Source of the DNA: Erwinia sp. HDF1-3R | GTDB taxonomy: Bacteria > Pseudomonadota > Gammaproteobacteria > Enterobacterales > Enterobacteriaceae | DNA length: 64,000 nucleotides | Reading direction: 5' to 3' | NCBI RefSeq assembly: GCF_039621855.1 | Contig: NZ_CP155071.1 | Coordinates: 4,650,001 to 4,714,000 of the forward strand | Shown here: positions 34,009 through 43,433 of the stretch, piece after piece | Layout of the letters: every line of letters starts with the position of its first letter | How positions within the stretch are numbered: the first letter of the stretch is position 1 | The notes under the pieces: model-generated | The model's database searches: none | What the model was told of the DNA's origin: nothing | Seen by the model: the letters and a program-made list of their open reading frames with translations, nothing else | Made by a program: the position numbers and the translations under genes

Positions 34009-35508
34009 TTACGATGGCTGGTAGACCTGGGGCAGATGGCCGGTAAAGAGCATCCACAAACCGACCAGCGCGGCGATGACGATAAGCAGTGCCAGCAGGC
34101 CTTCGTTGCGGGTAAACACCGGCTGGTCGGGCGACTGCTCTTTACGGGCGCGGATGAAGACCAGCAGTCCGATGGCGTAAATGGCACATCCCACCAGAAT
34201 GAAAGAGAGCCCGGCGGCATAGACCAGCCAGATGCCGTAAAGCGTGGCCAGAACGCTGGTGACAAGCGCGCCGATGCGGCTGAACCGGGCCTTTTGCGGG
34301 TAACCCCCCGTTGCCAGCACCTTCCATAAGAAGGCCGCGGAGCCGATATAGGCAGGCAGGATCACCACGCCGGTGATCGACAGCATGACGTTCCAGGCAT
34401 TGTGGGAGAAAAAGACCAGCAGCATCGCCGCCTGCATCACCAGGGTGGACACCCACAGCGAGTGCGAGGCGACGCCGTTAGCACTGGTTTTGGCGAAAAA
34501 TTTTGGAAAGGTGCCGTCTTTGGCGCAGGCCCACGGCAGTTCGGCCACCAGCAGCGTCCATACCAGCCAGGAGGAGAGCAGCGCGATAATTACGCCAACA
34601 TTGATAAAAATACCGCCCCAGGGTCCGACCAGCGCTTTAAGGATCGAGGCCGTGGAGGGCGCCGCCATGGCAGCCAGCTCACCCTGCGAGAAGACGCCAA
34701 ACGGAATAATACTGACCAGCACAAACAGGACGGTGGCAATGATAAAGCCGAGAAAGGTGGCGCGACCGACGGTACGTCCATCGGCCTTATCGGACATCAC
34801 GACCGCCCCTTCAATGCCGATATACATCCACAGCGTTACCAGCATGGTGCTTTTGACCTGATCAAAAATATCGCCCAGCGGTTTGTCCTGTAGCGCGTTA
34901 TCGCGGAGGTGGCCCCAGAAATCCGATCCCATCAGATGGTGGTTGAAAGCGAAGAACGCCAGCACGACGATAAACACCACGACGGGAATAAACTTCGCGA
35001 CGGTGCCGATGCTATTGAGCACCGAAGTGCCTTTCACGCCGCGCATCACAAAAATACTCAGCGCCCAGATAATGACCGACGCCACGGTGATGGCCTGCCA
35101 GCTGTTACCGCCTTTGAAGTAGGGTGGGAAAAAGAAGTTCAGCGCATCCATTAACAGAACGGCGTAGCCGACGTTGCCAAAGGCCGCTGACATCCAGTAT
35201 CCCCACGCAATCAGGAAGCCGGTCAGCTTGCCGAAGCCCGTGCGGGAGTACATATAGATCCCGGAGGTCATTTCGGGATGCACATCGGCAAGGATCTGAA
35301 AGGTTCTCGCCAGGAAGAAGATCCCCAGCCCGGTAATCACCCATGCGATAAGAATGGCGCCCAACGCCGCCGACTGCGCCATGTTTTGCGGGATATTAAA
35401 GACCCCGCCGCCAAACATGGCGCTGATGACAAGTAACGTCATGGCAAGAACGCCAAACTGCTTTGTGGCCTGAGCTTTTGTCGCTTTGGCCTGCTTTTTT
35501 ACCGCCAT
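34009..35508 (-). CDS. APC-family amino acid/amine antiporter
   Basis: 499 residues and about 12-13 membrane helices. Helix 1 carries the APC substrate motif SAMFGGGVFNIP. ARTFQILADVHPEMTSGIYMYSRTGFG and GIEGAVVMSDKADGR are typical of the basic amino acid/polyamine antiporter subfamily (ArcD, LysI, AdiC relatives). A strong ribosome site (AGGAG) precedes the start. It heads a leftward operon with the decarboxylase-like gene and slp. In known systems such an exchanger imports the amino acid and exports the decarboxylated amine. Which pair is exchanged here cannot be read from the sequence. Confidence 0.85.
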   Translation of the reverse strand: MAVKKQAKATKAQATKQFGVLAMTLLVISAMFGGGVFNIPQNMAQSAALGAILIAWVITGLGIFFLARTFQILADVHPEMTSGIYMYSRTGFGKLTGFLIAWGYWMSAAFGNVGYAVLLMDALNFFFPPYFKGGNSWQAITVASVIIWALSIFVMRGVKGTSVLNSIGTVAKFIPVVVFIVVLAFFAFNHHLMGSDFWGHLRDNALQDKPLGDIFDQVKSTMLVTLWMYIGIEGAVVMSDKADGRTVGRATFLGFIIATVLFVLVSIIPFGVFSQGELAAMAAPSTASILKALVGPWGGIFINVGVIIALLSSWLVWTLLVAELPWACAKDGTFPKFFAKTSANGVASHSLWVSTLVMQAAMLLVFFSHNAWNVMLSITGVVILPAYIGSAAFLWKVLATGGYPQKARFSRIGALVTSVLATLYGIWLVYAAGLSFILVGCAIYAIGLLVFIRARKEQSPDQPVFTRNEGLLALLIVIAALVGLWMLFTGHLPQVYQPS

Positions 35509-35719
35509 TAACTGCTCCTGATAGGGACGAAAATCGTTGTCGGCTATCTTGAGCGCAAGCGCGGAAAGTAAATATCAGAGTGCAGTTAGGGGTCTGTCGA
35601 ATTTGTCCGTAGCCTGTAAGACTGGGCTGATATCAGCGCGGCGGTGAGGGTGATTCACCTGTCGATTTTCCTCACTTGCAGGCAATCGTGTTCAGGCTAT
35701 TTTTTATCCAGTGCTCATT

Positions 35720-35751
35720 TTGTGCTATTGTTACTGGTAACATTGGCACAA
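35720..35751. promoter_or_regulatory. Large palindromic operator upstream of the polyol dehydrogenase
   Basis: TTGTGC-TATT-GTTAC-TG-GTAAC-ATTG-GCACAA: a 32-bp inverted repeat whose core GTTACTGGTAACAT is close to the GntR/IdnR (LacI-family) operator ATGTTACCGGTAACAT. It ends about 25 bases before the TTG start and lies between the antiporter operon and the dehydrogenase, so it most likely controls the dehydrogenase-SemiSWEET pair. Confidence 0.65.
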
Positions 35752-35776
35752 TCCGCAAGGGGTTTAAGGAGAAAGT

Positions 35777-37183
35777 TTGAGTATTGATCCTCAAAAAAAA
35801 TCGATATGGTTGCATCTGGGTTCAGGCGCTTTTCACCGCGCGCATCAAAGCTGGTATCTTAATCAGCTCAAAGAAAAGGGCGATGACCGCTGGTCTCTTT
35901 CTCTCGCGAATATCCGCAACAGCGCCACGCAAAAAACCCTGCAACAGCTTGCCCACCAGCAGGGTCGCTACACGCTGGAAATCATCTCGCCCGAGGGGCA
36001 AAAGCAGTATCAGACGCTGCGAGCCATTGAAAACGTCATTCTCTGGGATGCGGGACTGCGTACGCTGGTTGATGAAGCCGCGCGCGCTGAGACAAAAATT
36101 ATCTCCTTTACCGTCACCGAGGGCGGCTATTTCCTCGATGATGAGGGGCATCTCGATCTGACCGACAACGCTATCGCCTCGGATTTACAAGAACAGGCGG
36201 AAACCATCACGCTGTACGGGGCGCTGGTAAAGATACTGCGTGCAAGAATGGCGCGCGACAGCGGACCGATCACCCTGTTGAGCTGCGATAACCTGCGCAA
36301 TAATGGCGATAGCTTTTATCGAGGATTGATGGCGTTTCTCATGGCAAAACAGGATCCGGCGCTGCTGGCGTGGGCCAGCCAAAACACCTGTGCGCCAAAC
36401 AGCATGGTTGATCGTATTACGCCCAAATTCGACGCAGAGATTTACACGCGCCTGGCGCAGAACGGCATTCATGATGATGAAGCGCCGCTCTCCTGTGAAT
36501 CGTTTTCCCAGTGGGTGATGGAAGATAACTTTATCGCCGGTCGTCCTTCACTGGAAAAAGTGGGCGTGGAATTTGCCGAAAACGTTACTCCCTATGAGGA
36601 GGCGAAGATCCGCGTGTTAAACGCCTGCCACAGCGGCGTGGCCTGGGTGGGTTCCCTGCTGGGTAAACGCTATATTGATGAGAGCCTGCTGCCACAGGTC
36701 AGGCAGTGGATGACTGACTATGTTATGCAGGACGTCAGCGCGGCGCTGCCTCCGACCAACATTGATTTAGCGGAGTACTGCGCGACCACGCTGCACAGGT
36801 TCAGCAACCCGTGGGTGCGTGATACTAACCAGCGCGTCTCTTCCGACAGCATCGCCAAGCTGCATGAATTTATCGTGCCGACCCTCAAAGCCTGCTATCA
36901 GCAGGGAGCGACACCCCGCGCGACGCTGATCCTCCCCGCCCTTTATTTCCGCTTTATGCAGCAGCGGGATCGGGAGACGCTGGGCTTTGAATATGAGGAT
37001 CGCGCGCTGGAAAGCGTAGACTTTGCGGCGATATTCCGCGCCGGGGATCCGCTGGCCGCATTTGCAAAAACAAAAAAACTGTTCGGTTCGCTAAGTGAAC
37101 AGCCTGAACTGCTGGCCGATTTACGGGATGCCGTGCAGCGGGTGGATACGCAATTGCAAATTATGGGGAGAGAACAGGCGTGA
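35777..37183 (+). CDS. dalD: Polyol dehydrogenase (D-arabinitol 4-dehydrogenase/mannitol dehydrogenase family)
   Basis: 468 residues of the long-chain polyol dehydrogenase family. Rossmann start WLHLGSGAFHRAHQ, then TVTEGGYFL, SCDNLRNNG, and the catalytic motif K-IRVLN-AC-H (Lys, Asn, His) in EEAKIRVLNACHSGVAW. Overall it resembles Klebsiella DalD (D-arabinitol to D-xylulose, NAD-dependent) more than fructuronate or tagaturonate reductases. The start is TTG with a near-perfect AAGGAG. The gene is coupled to a SemiSWEET transporter gene by a 4-base overlap. No kinase or regulator gene adjoins. The substrate could be D-arabinitol or a related polyol. Confidence 0.75.
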   Translation: MSIDPQKKSIWLHLGSGAFHRAHQSWYLNQLKEKGDDRWSLSLANIRNSATQKTLQQLAHQQGRYTLEIISPEGQKQYQTLRAIENVILWDAGLRTLVDEAARAETKIISFTVTEGGYFLDDEGHLDLTDNAIASDLQEQAETITLYGALVKILRARMARDSGPITLLSCDNLRNNGDSFYRGLMAFLMAKQDPALLAWASQNTCAPNSMVDRITPKFDAEIYTRLAQNGIHDDEAPLSCESFSQWVMEDNFIAGRPSLEKVGVEFAENVTPYEEAKIRVLNACHSGVAWVGSLLGKRYIDESLLPQVRQWMTDYVMQDVSAALPPTNIDLAEYCATTLHRFSNPWVRDTNQRVSSDSIAKLHEFIVPTLKACYQQGATPRATLILPALYFRFMQQRDRETLGFEYEDRALESVDFAAIFRAGDPLAAFAKTKKLFGSLSEQPELLADLRDAVQRVDTQLQIMGREQA

Positions 37184-37710
37184 AAAATATCCTGATTGTC
37201 GCCGCAACGGTGATTCTGGCACTGCTGTCGATCGTTTTCCTCTCGCCGTGGCCGGTTGCCCTTGGCACGCTGGCCGCATGGGTGACCACCGGCTCGTTTT
37301 TCCTCCAGGTGCTGCACATCATCAGGAATAAAGATACCAGCGGGCTGTCGCTCGGCATGTGGGCTTCGCTGTTCTTCGGCGTTTCATGCTGGACGTGGTA
37401 TGGCTTTCGCATGGGCGATATCCCGGTGATGTCGGCCAATGGGCTGACGGCGCTGCTGGCGCTGGCGGTGATCCTGCTCAAGCTTTATCACGAAAGGCCG
37501 GGGAAAAACCGTATACGCCGCAGGCTGGTTGCCATGCCAGGCGTGATCCTGCGGCCACGCATCAGTAGCCTGCGCCCGCTTAAAACCCGGACGGCGGCGA
37601 ATCACCGTAAAAATAAAGCGTCGCCGCCGCGCGTCAGCTCACCAGACGCCGCTTATCAATCCGGTGCAGAAAAACGCCCAGCAGCAGGCTCCCCGTCAGG
37701 GCGACCGTAA
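37180..37710 (+). CDS. SemiSWEET-like sugar transporter with extra N-terminal helix and C-terminal tail
   Basis: 176 residues. Residues about 25-105 form one three-helix MtN3/PQ-loop unit (LGTLAAWVTTGSFFLQVLHII, then KDTSGLSLGMWASLFFGV and WTWYGF), the SemiSWEET pattern; these work as dimers. Two oddities: an added N-terminal hydrophobic helix, and Leu in place of the conserved Pro of the PQ motif. The last 65 residues are basic, low complexity and overlap the 3' end of the convergent wecH by 77 bases. The start GTG overlaps the dehydrogenase stop (GTGA). It may move the sugar or polyol used by the dehydrogenase. Confidence 0.75.
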   Translation: MKNILIVAATVILALLSIVFLSPWPVALGTLAAWVTTGSFFLQVLHIIRNKDTSGLSLGMWASLFFGVSCWTWYGFRMGDIPVMSANGLTALLALAVILLKLYHERPGKNRIRRRLVAMPGVILRPRISSLRPLKTRTAANHRKNKASPPRVSSPDAAYQSGAEKRPAAGSPSGRP

Positions 37711-38629
37711 ATACCAGCGGAATGTCGAGTAGCGGATGGCGGGTATTATCCAGGCCGTGAGTGCGCATAAAGTGAATAAACAGCGCATGGAAGCCATAAA
37801 TGGGCAGGGAATAGCGCGAAATCGCGGCGAGGATCGGTAAAGGGCGCTGATTCAGGCCGTTCTTAAACAGGATCAGCAGGCTGACGGCGGCAATAAACAC
37901 CACCGGCCCGCAGTAAAGATACCAGGTATCGGCAAATGCGCCGTTAATCGCCATCTGCTTTTTCGTTCCCATCGCAATGCCGGCAACGCTGGCGATAAAC
38001 ACCAGCCCGGCGAGCCAGTTCACGCCGCGCCGGTGGGTGTCCATCATGCCAATGGCGCGGCCAAACAGCGCATAAAGCACGTAATAGAAGCTGTCTCCGC
38101 TGATATAGAGATTCAGCGGCAGCCAGTGCACCCGCCCAACCGACTGGTCAACGGTATTTGGATTTGCCAGCACCGCCAGCACCAGGGTGACCATCGCCAG
38201 ATACCCCGCGGTTACCGGCTTGACCTGAATCAGCGGCGACAGCAGATAGATGCCGATAATGGCAAAGAAAAACCACAGGTGGTAAAACACCGGCTTTTGA
38301 AACACATATTTAAGGGATAACCCTTCGCTAATCGGCGTCAGCCAGGTGATATAGGCCAGCGCGACCGCGCTGTAGAACGCCAGACAGAGGGCAATGCGCA
38401 GAAAATGTCGTCCCTGCGCGCTACGCTCGCCGAAAAACAGATAGCCGGAGAGCATAAAAAAGATCGGTACGCAGACGCGCGAGGCGGAGTTAAGCAGGTT
38501 GGAGAGGTCCCATGTTCGCTCGCCGACCACCGGAGCATGCGTGACATACCAGGTGGTGGTGTGGATCATTATCACCATCAGACAGGCCACCGCGCGCAAA
38601 TTATCTATCCAGCCGATCTTATCCTTCAT
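37634..38629 (-). CDS. wecH: Acyltransferase-3 family O-acetyltransferase WecH
   Basis: 331 residues with about ten membrane helices. The start MKDKIGWIDNLRAVACLMV parallels E. coli WecH (YiaH); an in-frame ATG four codons upstream has a better ribosome site and cannot be excluded. Conserved acyltransferase-3 residues: His in MVIMIHTTTWYV, PIFFMLSGYLFFGERSA, FYHLWFFFAI. WecH acetylates the enterobacterial common antigen. Its place upstream of glyQ is that of E. coli. Confidence 0.93.
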   Translation of the reverse strand: MKDKIGWIDNLRAVACLMVIMIHTTTWYVTHAPVVGERTWDLSNLLNSASRVCVPIFFMLSGYLFFGERSAQGRHFLRIALCLAFYSAVALAYITWLTPISEGLSLKYVFQKPVFYHLWFFFAIIGIYLLSPLIQVKPVTAGYLAMVTLVLAVLANPNTVDQSVGRVHWLPLNLYISGDSFYYVLYALFGRAIGMMDTHRRGVNWLAGLVFIASVAGIAMGTKKQMAINGAFADTWYLYCGPVVFIAAVSLLILFKNGLNQRPLPILAAISRYSLPIYGFHALFIHFMRTHGLDNTRHPLLDIPLVFTVALTGSLLLGVFLHRIDKRRLVS

Positions 38630-38850
38630 TTCTGTTCTCATCTGTCCTGCTTGTTGCGTCAGTGCGTAAAAGAGGGTAGCCGGGCGGCGATCGTTCAACA
38701 AGCCTCAAATCATAGAATTCAGACTGGGATGATGCCGCGCCAGAGTCCGATCTGAATAAGGTTGTCCGCGACTGCGGGCTGACTAACGCCCGGTCAAAGG
38801 GTATACTGACGCCCACTTTTATCACCTCTCGTATCGCGTGCGAATTCAAA

Positions 38851-39762
38851 ATGCAAAAGTTTGATACCAAGACCTTTCAGGGACTGATCCTGACCTTACA
38901 GGATTACTGGGCGCGCCAGGGCTGCACCATCGTTCAGCCGCTGGACATGGAAGTGGGTGCTGGCACCTCTCATCCAATGACCTGCCTGCGTGCGTTAGGG
39001 CCAGAGCCGATTGCGGCGGCCTACGTTCAGCCTTCACGTCGTCCTACCGATGGCCGCTACGGCGAGAATCCCAACCGCCTGCAACATTATTATCAGTTTC
39101 AGGTGATCATTAAGCCCTCCCCGGACAACATTCAGGAGCTTTATCTCGGCTCGCTGAAAGAGCTGGGGATGGACCCCACCATCCACGATATTCGCTTCGT
39201 GGAAGATAACTGGGAAAACCCCACGCTGGGTGCCTGGGGTCTGGGCTGGGAAGTGTGGCTGAACGGGATGGAAGTCACCCAGTTTACCTACTTCCAGCAG
39301 GTCGGCGGCATGGAGTGTAAGCCAGTGACCGGTGAAATCACCTACGGCCTGGAGCGCCTGGCGATGTATATCCAGGGCGTGGACAGCGTGTACGATCTGG
39401 TCTGGAGCGACGGCCCGCTGGGCACGACCACCTACGGCGACGTGTTCCACCAGAACGAGGTCGAGCAGTCCACCTATAACTTTGAATATGCCGATGTCGA
39501 CTTCCTCTTTACCTGCTTCGAGCAGTATGAGAAAGAGGCGCAGAGCCTGCTGGCGCTGGAGAAACCGCTGCCGCTGCCGGCCTACGAACGCATTCTGAAA
39601 GCGGGTCATACCTTTAACCTGCTGGACGCGCGTAAAGCGATCTCCGTAACCGAGCGTCAACGCTATATCCTGCGCATTCGCACCCTGACTAAAGCCGTGG
39701 CTGAAGCCTACTATGCGTCGCGTGAGGCGCTTGGCTTCCCGATGTGCAATAAGAAGAAATAA
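38851..39762 (+). CDS. glyQ: Glycyl-tRNA synthetase alpha subunit
   Basis: 303 residues, the catalytic subunit of the alpha2-beta2 enzyme that charges tRNA-Gly. [44 protein letters not shown] and [23 protein letters not shown] are the class II active-site segments, nearly as in E. coli. glyS follows after 9 bases. Confidence 0.99.
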   Translation: MQKFDTKTFQGLILTLQDYWARQGCTIVQPLDMEVGAGTSHPMTCLRALGPEPIAAAYVQPSRRPTDGRYGENPNRLQHYYQFQVIIKPSPDNIQELYLGSLKELGMDPTIHDIRFVEDNWENPTLGAWGLGWEVWLNGMEVTQFTYFQQVGGMECKPVTGEITYGLERLAMYIQGVDSVYDLVWSDGPLGTTTYGDVFHQNEVEQSTYNFEYADVDFLFTCFEQYEKEAQSLLALEKPLPLPAYERILKAGHTFNLLDARKAISVTERQRYILRIRTLTKAVAEAYYASREALGFPMCNKKK

Positions 39763-39771
39763 GAGGCCGCC

Positions 39772-41841
39772 ATGACTGAGAAAACTTTTCTGGTGGAGAT
39801 CGGCACTGAAGAACTCCCACCAAAGGCCCTGCGCAGCCTTGCCGAATCCTTTGCCGCAAACTTTACCGCTGAACTGGACGCCGCTGGCCTGACCCACGGC
39901 GATGTGAGCTGGTACGCCGCGCCGCGTCGCCTGGCGCTGAAAGTGGCTAACCTGAGCGCCGCCCAGCCGGATCGTGAAGTGGAAAAACGGGGTCCGGCCA
40001 TCGCGGCCGCGTTTGATGCTAATGGCACGGCCACCAAAGCCGCCGAAGGCTGGGCCCGCGGCTGCGGCATCACCGTCGATCAGGCCGAGCGCCTGAGCAC
40101 CGACAAAGGTGAATGGCTGCTCTATCGCGCCCACGTGAAGGGCGAAAGCGCCCAGTCGCTATTGCCTGCGATGGTCAGCACGTCCCTTGCTAAACTGCCC
40201 ATCCCCAAGCTGATGCGCTGGGGCGACTCCGACGTGCAGTTCGTCCGTCCGGTGCATACCGTGACGCTGCTGCTGGACGATGAGATTGTTCCCGCTACCA
40301 TTCTGGGCGTCACGGCGGCGCGCACCCTTCGCGGCCATCGCTTTATGGGCGAGCCTGAATTCACCCTTGACCGGGCCGACCAGTATCCGCAACTCCTGCT
40401 GGAGCGCGGCAAAGTTCTGGCCGATTACGAGGCGCGTAAAGCGCAGATTAAAGCCGGTGTGGAAGCCGCCGCGCGTGAGATTGGCGGCATCGCCGATCTG
40501 AGCGAAAGCCTGCTGGAAGAGGTCACCTCGCTGGTTGAGTGGCCGGTGGTGCTGACGGCGAAGTTTGAAGAGAAATTCCTGGCGGTTCCGGCCGAAGCGC
40601 TGGTTTACACCATGAAGGGTGACCAGAAGTACTTCCCGGTCTACAACAGCGCGGGCGAGCTGCTGCCTCACTTTATCTTCGTCACCAATATAGAGTCGAA
40701 GGATCCCCAGCAGATTATCTCCGGCAATGAAAAGGTGGTGCGACCGCGCCTGGCCGATGCCGAATTCTTCTTCAACGCTGACCGCAAAAAGCGTCTGGAA
40801 GATAATCTGCCGCGTCTGGAAACCGTGCTGTTCCAGAAAGAGCTGGGTACGCTGCGTGATAAAACCGACCGTATTCAGGCGCTGGCGGGCTGGATAGCCG
40901 GGCAAACGGGTGCCGACGTCAACCACGCCACGCGCGCCGGTTTGCTGTCCAAATGCGACCTGATGACCAATATGGTGTTTGAATTCACCGACACCCAGGG
41001 CGTGATGGGTATGCACTATGCGCGCCACGACGGTGAAGCAGAAGACGTTGCCGTTGCGCTTAACGAGCAGTATCAGCCGCGCTTCGCCGGTGATGCGCTG
41101 CCGTCTAACCCGGTGGCCTGTGCGCTGGCTATTGCCGACAAGATGGACACCCTGGCCGGGATCTTCGGCATCGGGCAGCATCCGAAAGGCGATAAAGACC
41201 CCTTCGCCCTGCGCCGCGCCGCGCTTGGCGTGCTGCGTATTATCGTCGAGAAGAAACTGCCGCTGGATCTGCAAACGCTGACCGAAGAAGCGGTGCGCCT
41301 CTACGGTAGCAAGCTGAGCAATGCAAAGGTGGTCGACGAGGTGATCGACTTTATGCTGGGTCGCTTCCGCACCTGGTATCAGGAAGAGGGCCACAGCGTG
41401 GATACCATCCAGGCCGTACTGGCGCGACGTCCCACGCGTCCGGCTGATTTCAACGCCCGTATGCAGGCCGTCTCACACTTCCGAACCCTTGATGAAGCCG
41501 CCACGCTGGCCGCCGCCAACAAGCGCGTGTCCAACATTCTGGCGAAGGCGACCGAGCCGCTGAACGACAGCGTGCAGGCCTCGCTGCTGAAAGAGAACGA
41601 AGAGATTAAGCTGGCGACCTATGTTTCTGCCCTGAGCAGCAAGCTGGCGCCGTGGTTCGCTGAAGGTCGCTATCAGGATGCGCTGGTCGAGCTGGCGCAG
41701 CTGCGTACCGCCGTCGATAACTTCTTCGAGAAGGTGATGGTGAATGCGGAAGATCGTGACGTGCGGATCAACCGCCTGACGCTGCTGGCGAAGCTGCGCG
41801 AGTTGTTCCTGCAGGTTGCGGATATCTCGCTGCTGCAATAG
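39772..41841 (+). CDS. glyS: Glycyl-tRNA synthetase beta subunit
   Basis: 689 residues, the E. coli length. The start [23 protein letters not shown] is diagnostic. The HD-like domain in the middle ([27 protein letters not shown]) and the C-terminal DALR-type anticodon-binding part are present. It forms the tRNA-binding half of the enzyme with GlyQ. A very long perfect hairpin lies 9 bases after the stop. Confidence 0.99.
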   Translation: MTEKTFLVEIGTEELPPKALRSLAESFAANFTAELDAAGLTHGDVSWYAAPRRLALKVANLSAAQPDREVEKRGPAIAAAFDANGTATKAAEGWARGCGITVDQAERLSTDKGEWLLYRAHVKGESAQSLLPAMVSTSLAKLPIPKLMRWGDSDVQFVRPVHTVTLLLDDEIVPATILGVTAARTLRGHRFMGEPEFTLDRADQYPQLLLERGKVLADYEARKAQIKAGVEAAAREIGGIADLSESLLEEVTSLVEWPVVLTAKFEEKFLAVPAEALVYTMKGDQKYFPVYNSAGELLPHFIFVTNIESKDPQQIISGNEKVVRPRLADAEFFFNADRKKRLEDNLPRLETVLFQKELGTLRDKTDRIQALAGWIAGQTGADVNHATRAGLLSKCDLMTNMVFEFTDTQGVMGMHYARHDGEAEDVAVALNEQYQPRFAGDALPSNPVACALAIADKMDTLAGIFGIGQHPKGDKDPFALRRAALGVLRIIVEKKLPLDLQTLTEEAVRLYGSKLSNAKVVDEVIDFMLGRFRTWYQEEGHSVDTIQAVLARRPTRPADFNARMQAVSHFRTLDEAATLAAANKRVSNILAKATEPLNDSVQASLLKENEEIKLATYVSALSSKLAPWFAEGRYQDALVELAQLRTAVDNFFEKVMVNAEDRDVRINRLTLLAKLRELFLQVADISLLQ

Positions 41842-41849
41842 GCCCTAAA

Positions 41850-41923
41850 GGCTTAGCGTGATGACGTAAACATAAACGGGCGGATTTTTATCCGCCCGTT
41901 TATGTTCAGCATGACGCTAAGCC
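41850..41923. terminator. Long nested inverted repeat after glyS
   Basis: An inner 17-bp perfect stem with a TTTT loop (41869-41885 with 41890-41906) is enclosed by an outer 10-bp perfect stem GGCTTAGCGT/ACGCTAAGCC. There is no T-run after it, so it may act by structure, stabilise the glyQS message, or extrude as a cruciform. It is symmetrical for both strands. Confidence 0.75.
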
Positions 41924-42057
41924 TCACCCTGTAAGGGTACATACCCTGCCTGTGGCAGCCTGTCACTGCAATACGTCACCTCCGCTTACAACTCCTCCTT
42001 GCCCCCATGGATACAATTCTTTACCCTACGCCGCTTTACCTTTCCGGGAGCTTTAAC

Positions 42058-43107
42058 ATGCAGGTAACAGGTCTGGCAGCAAAATCTGCCACTACGCCAC
42101 TCGAACCTTTCGAATTTCAACGTCGCGAACTTCAGTCCGGCGATGTGCATATTGATATCCACTACTGCGGCGTTTGCCACTCCGACCTGCATATGGCGCG
42201 CAATGAGTGGGGCGTCAGCCAGTTTCCACTGGTGCCGGGACATGAAATCGTTGGTCGCGTCATCAGCACCGGCAGCGACGTAACCGCGTTTAAAGCAGGC
42301 GATCTGGTTGGCGTTGGTGTGATGGTAGACTCCTGCGGTCACTGCTCACAGTGTAACCAGGGCGAAGAGCAGTACTGCGAAGCGGGCTACACGGCCACCT
42401 ATAACGGCGACGAGAAGGTTATCGGCGGCAAAACCTTTGGCGGCTACGCAGACAGCATCGTTGTGGACAGCAAATTTGTGGTTACCGTTCCGGAAAGCCT
42501 TGAGCTGAGCGCAGTTGCGCCGCTGCTGTGCGCGGGCGTGACCACCTGGTCCCCGCTGAAGCACTGGAACGTGCAGCCTGGCCAGAAGGTCGGCGTGATT
42601 GGCCTGGGTGGACTGGGTCATATGGCGGTGAAGCTGGCCCATGCCATGGGCGCGGAAGTGGTGCTGTTTACCACGTCGCCGTCAAAAGGCAGCGATGCGC
42701 TCCGCCTGGGGGCCAGTAAAGTGGTTGTCTCTAAAGATGCCGCGCAAATGGCAGCAGAGGTCAGCAGCCTTGATATCATTCTGGACTGCGTCGCGGCTCC
42801 GCACGATCTGGACCCGTACCTCAACACGCTGAAGGCGAACGGTCATCTGGTGCTGGTGGGCATTCCCGATGCACCCCATACCTCACCGGACGTGGCGCCG
42901 ATTGTCTTTCGCCGCCTGAGCATTTCCGGCACATCCATCGGCAGCATCCGTGAAACGCAGGAGATGCTGCATTTTTGTGGTCAGCACAATATCGTTTCGG
43001 ATGTGGAAGTGATTCGCCTGGATGAGGTGGAAACCGCGTTTGAACGGATGCTGAAAGGCGACGTGAAGTACCGCTTTGTGATCGATATGAAGGCTTCGCG
43101 CTCGTAA
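42058..43107 (+). CDS. NADP-type zinc alcohol/aldehyde dehydrogenase (YahK/CAD-like)
   Basis: 349 residues of the cinnamyl-alcohol-dehydrogenase branch of MDR enzymes. Catalytic zinc ligands in YCGVCHSDLH and PGHEIVGRV, the structural zinc site CGHCSQCNQGEEQYC, and the nucleotide fold GVIGLGGLGHMAVK. Closest in plan to E. coli YahK, an NADPH aldehyde reductase. An upstream in-frame ATG (17 codons earlier) is rejected because GGGAG sits before this one. A good terminator follows. Confidence 0.88.
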   Translation: MQVTGLAAKSATTPLEPFEFQRRELQSGDVHIDIHYCGVCHSDLHMARNEWGVSQFPLVPGHEIVGRVISTGSDVTAFKAGDLVGVGVMVDSCGHCSQCNQGEEQYCEAGYTATYNGDEKVIGGKTFGGYADSIVVDSKFVVTVPESLELSAVAPLLCAGVTTWSPLKHWNVQPGQKVGVIGLGGLGHMAVKLAHAMGAEVVLFTTSPSKGSDALRLGASKVVVSKDAAQMAAEVSSLDIILDCVAAPHDLDPYLNTLKANGHLVLVGIPDAPHTSPDVAPIVFRRLSISGTSIGSIRETQEMLHFCGQHNIVSDVEVIRLDEVETAFERMLKGDVKYRFVIDMKASRS

Positions 43108-43113
43108 AACACA

Positions 43114-43138
43114 AAACCCGCCAGCGGCGGGTTTTTCT
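43114..43138 (+). terminator. Terminator after the alcohol dehydrogenase gene
   Basis: AAACCCGCC-AGC-GGCGGGTTT followed by TTCTTTT; compact GC stem with a T-rich tail. Confidence 0.88.
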
Positions 43139-43139
43139 T

Positions 43140-43433
43140 TTATGCCAGCAGCTCGCGGCTGAGGCACGGATTAGACTGAATCAATTGCATTAACTTCTGT
43201 GCGCTGCGCGAAGGCCTGGTGCGCTTCGCTTCCCAGCTTTTCACCGATGAAACGCTAACGCCCATGGCCAGGGCAAACTCATCAATTTCCAGACCGGTAA
43301 TTTCCCTGATACGTTTTGGTTCGGGCATCAATACTTCACCCTTTAATGGGGGAGCGGACTGGATCACTTCACGGGTCAATACAATATGCTCAAGGCTGGA
43401 TAACAGCTCGGACATAGGATCTTTAATTTCCAT
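43140..43433 (-). CDS. yiaG: Helix-turn-helix regulator YiaG
   Basis: 97 residues. N-terminus MEIKDPMSELLSSLEHIV matches E. coli YiaG (MEYKDPMHELLSSLEQIV). The C-terminal half is an XRE-type helix-turn-helix (EIDEFALAMGVSVSSVKSWEAKRTRPS). The family resembles HigA antitoxins but no toxin gene adjoins. Target genes are unknown. In E. coli yiaG also lies near glyS. Confidence 0.92.
   Translation of the reverse strand: MEIKDPMSELLSSLEHIVLTREVIQSAPPLKGEVLMPEPKRIREITGLEIDEFALAMGVSVSSVKSWEAKRTRPSRSAQKLMQLIQSNPCLSRELLA

Noticed and set aside
39034..40134. Minus-strand open frame (366 codons) across glyQ and glyS
   Set aside because: Shadow of two conserved genes; composition and sequence match no protein family.
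40159..41394. Long minus-strand open frame (411 codons) over glyS
   Set aside because: Lies wholly antisense to a highly conserved synthetase gene, in GC-rich DNA where antisense frames stay open; no recognisable domain.
42007..42057. Upstream start for the alcohol dehydrogenase
   Set aside because: No ribosome site; the extra residues have no counterpart in YahK-like enzymes, while GGGAG precedes the downstream ATG.
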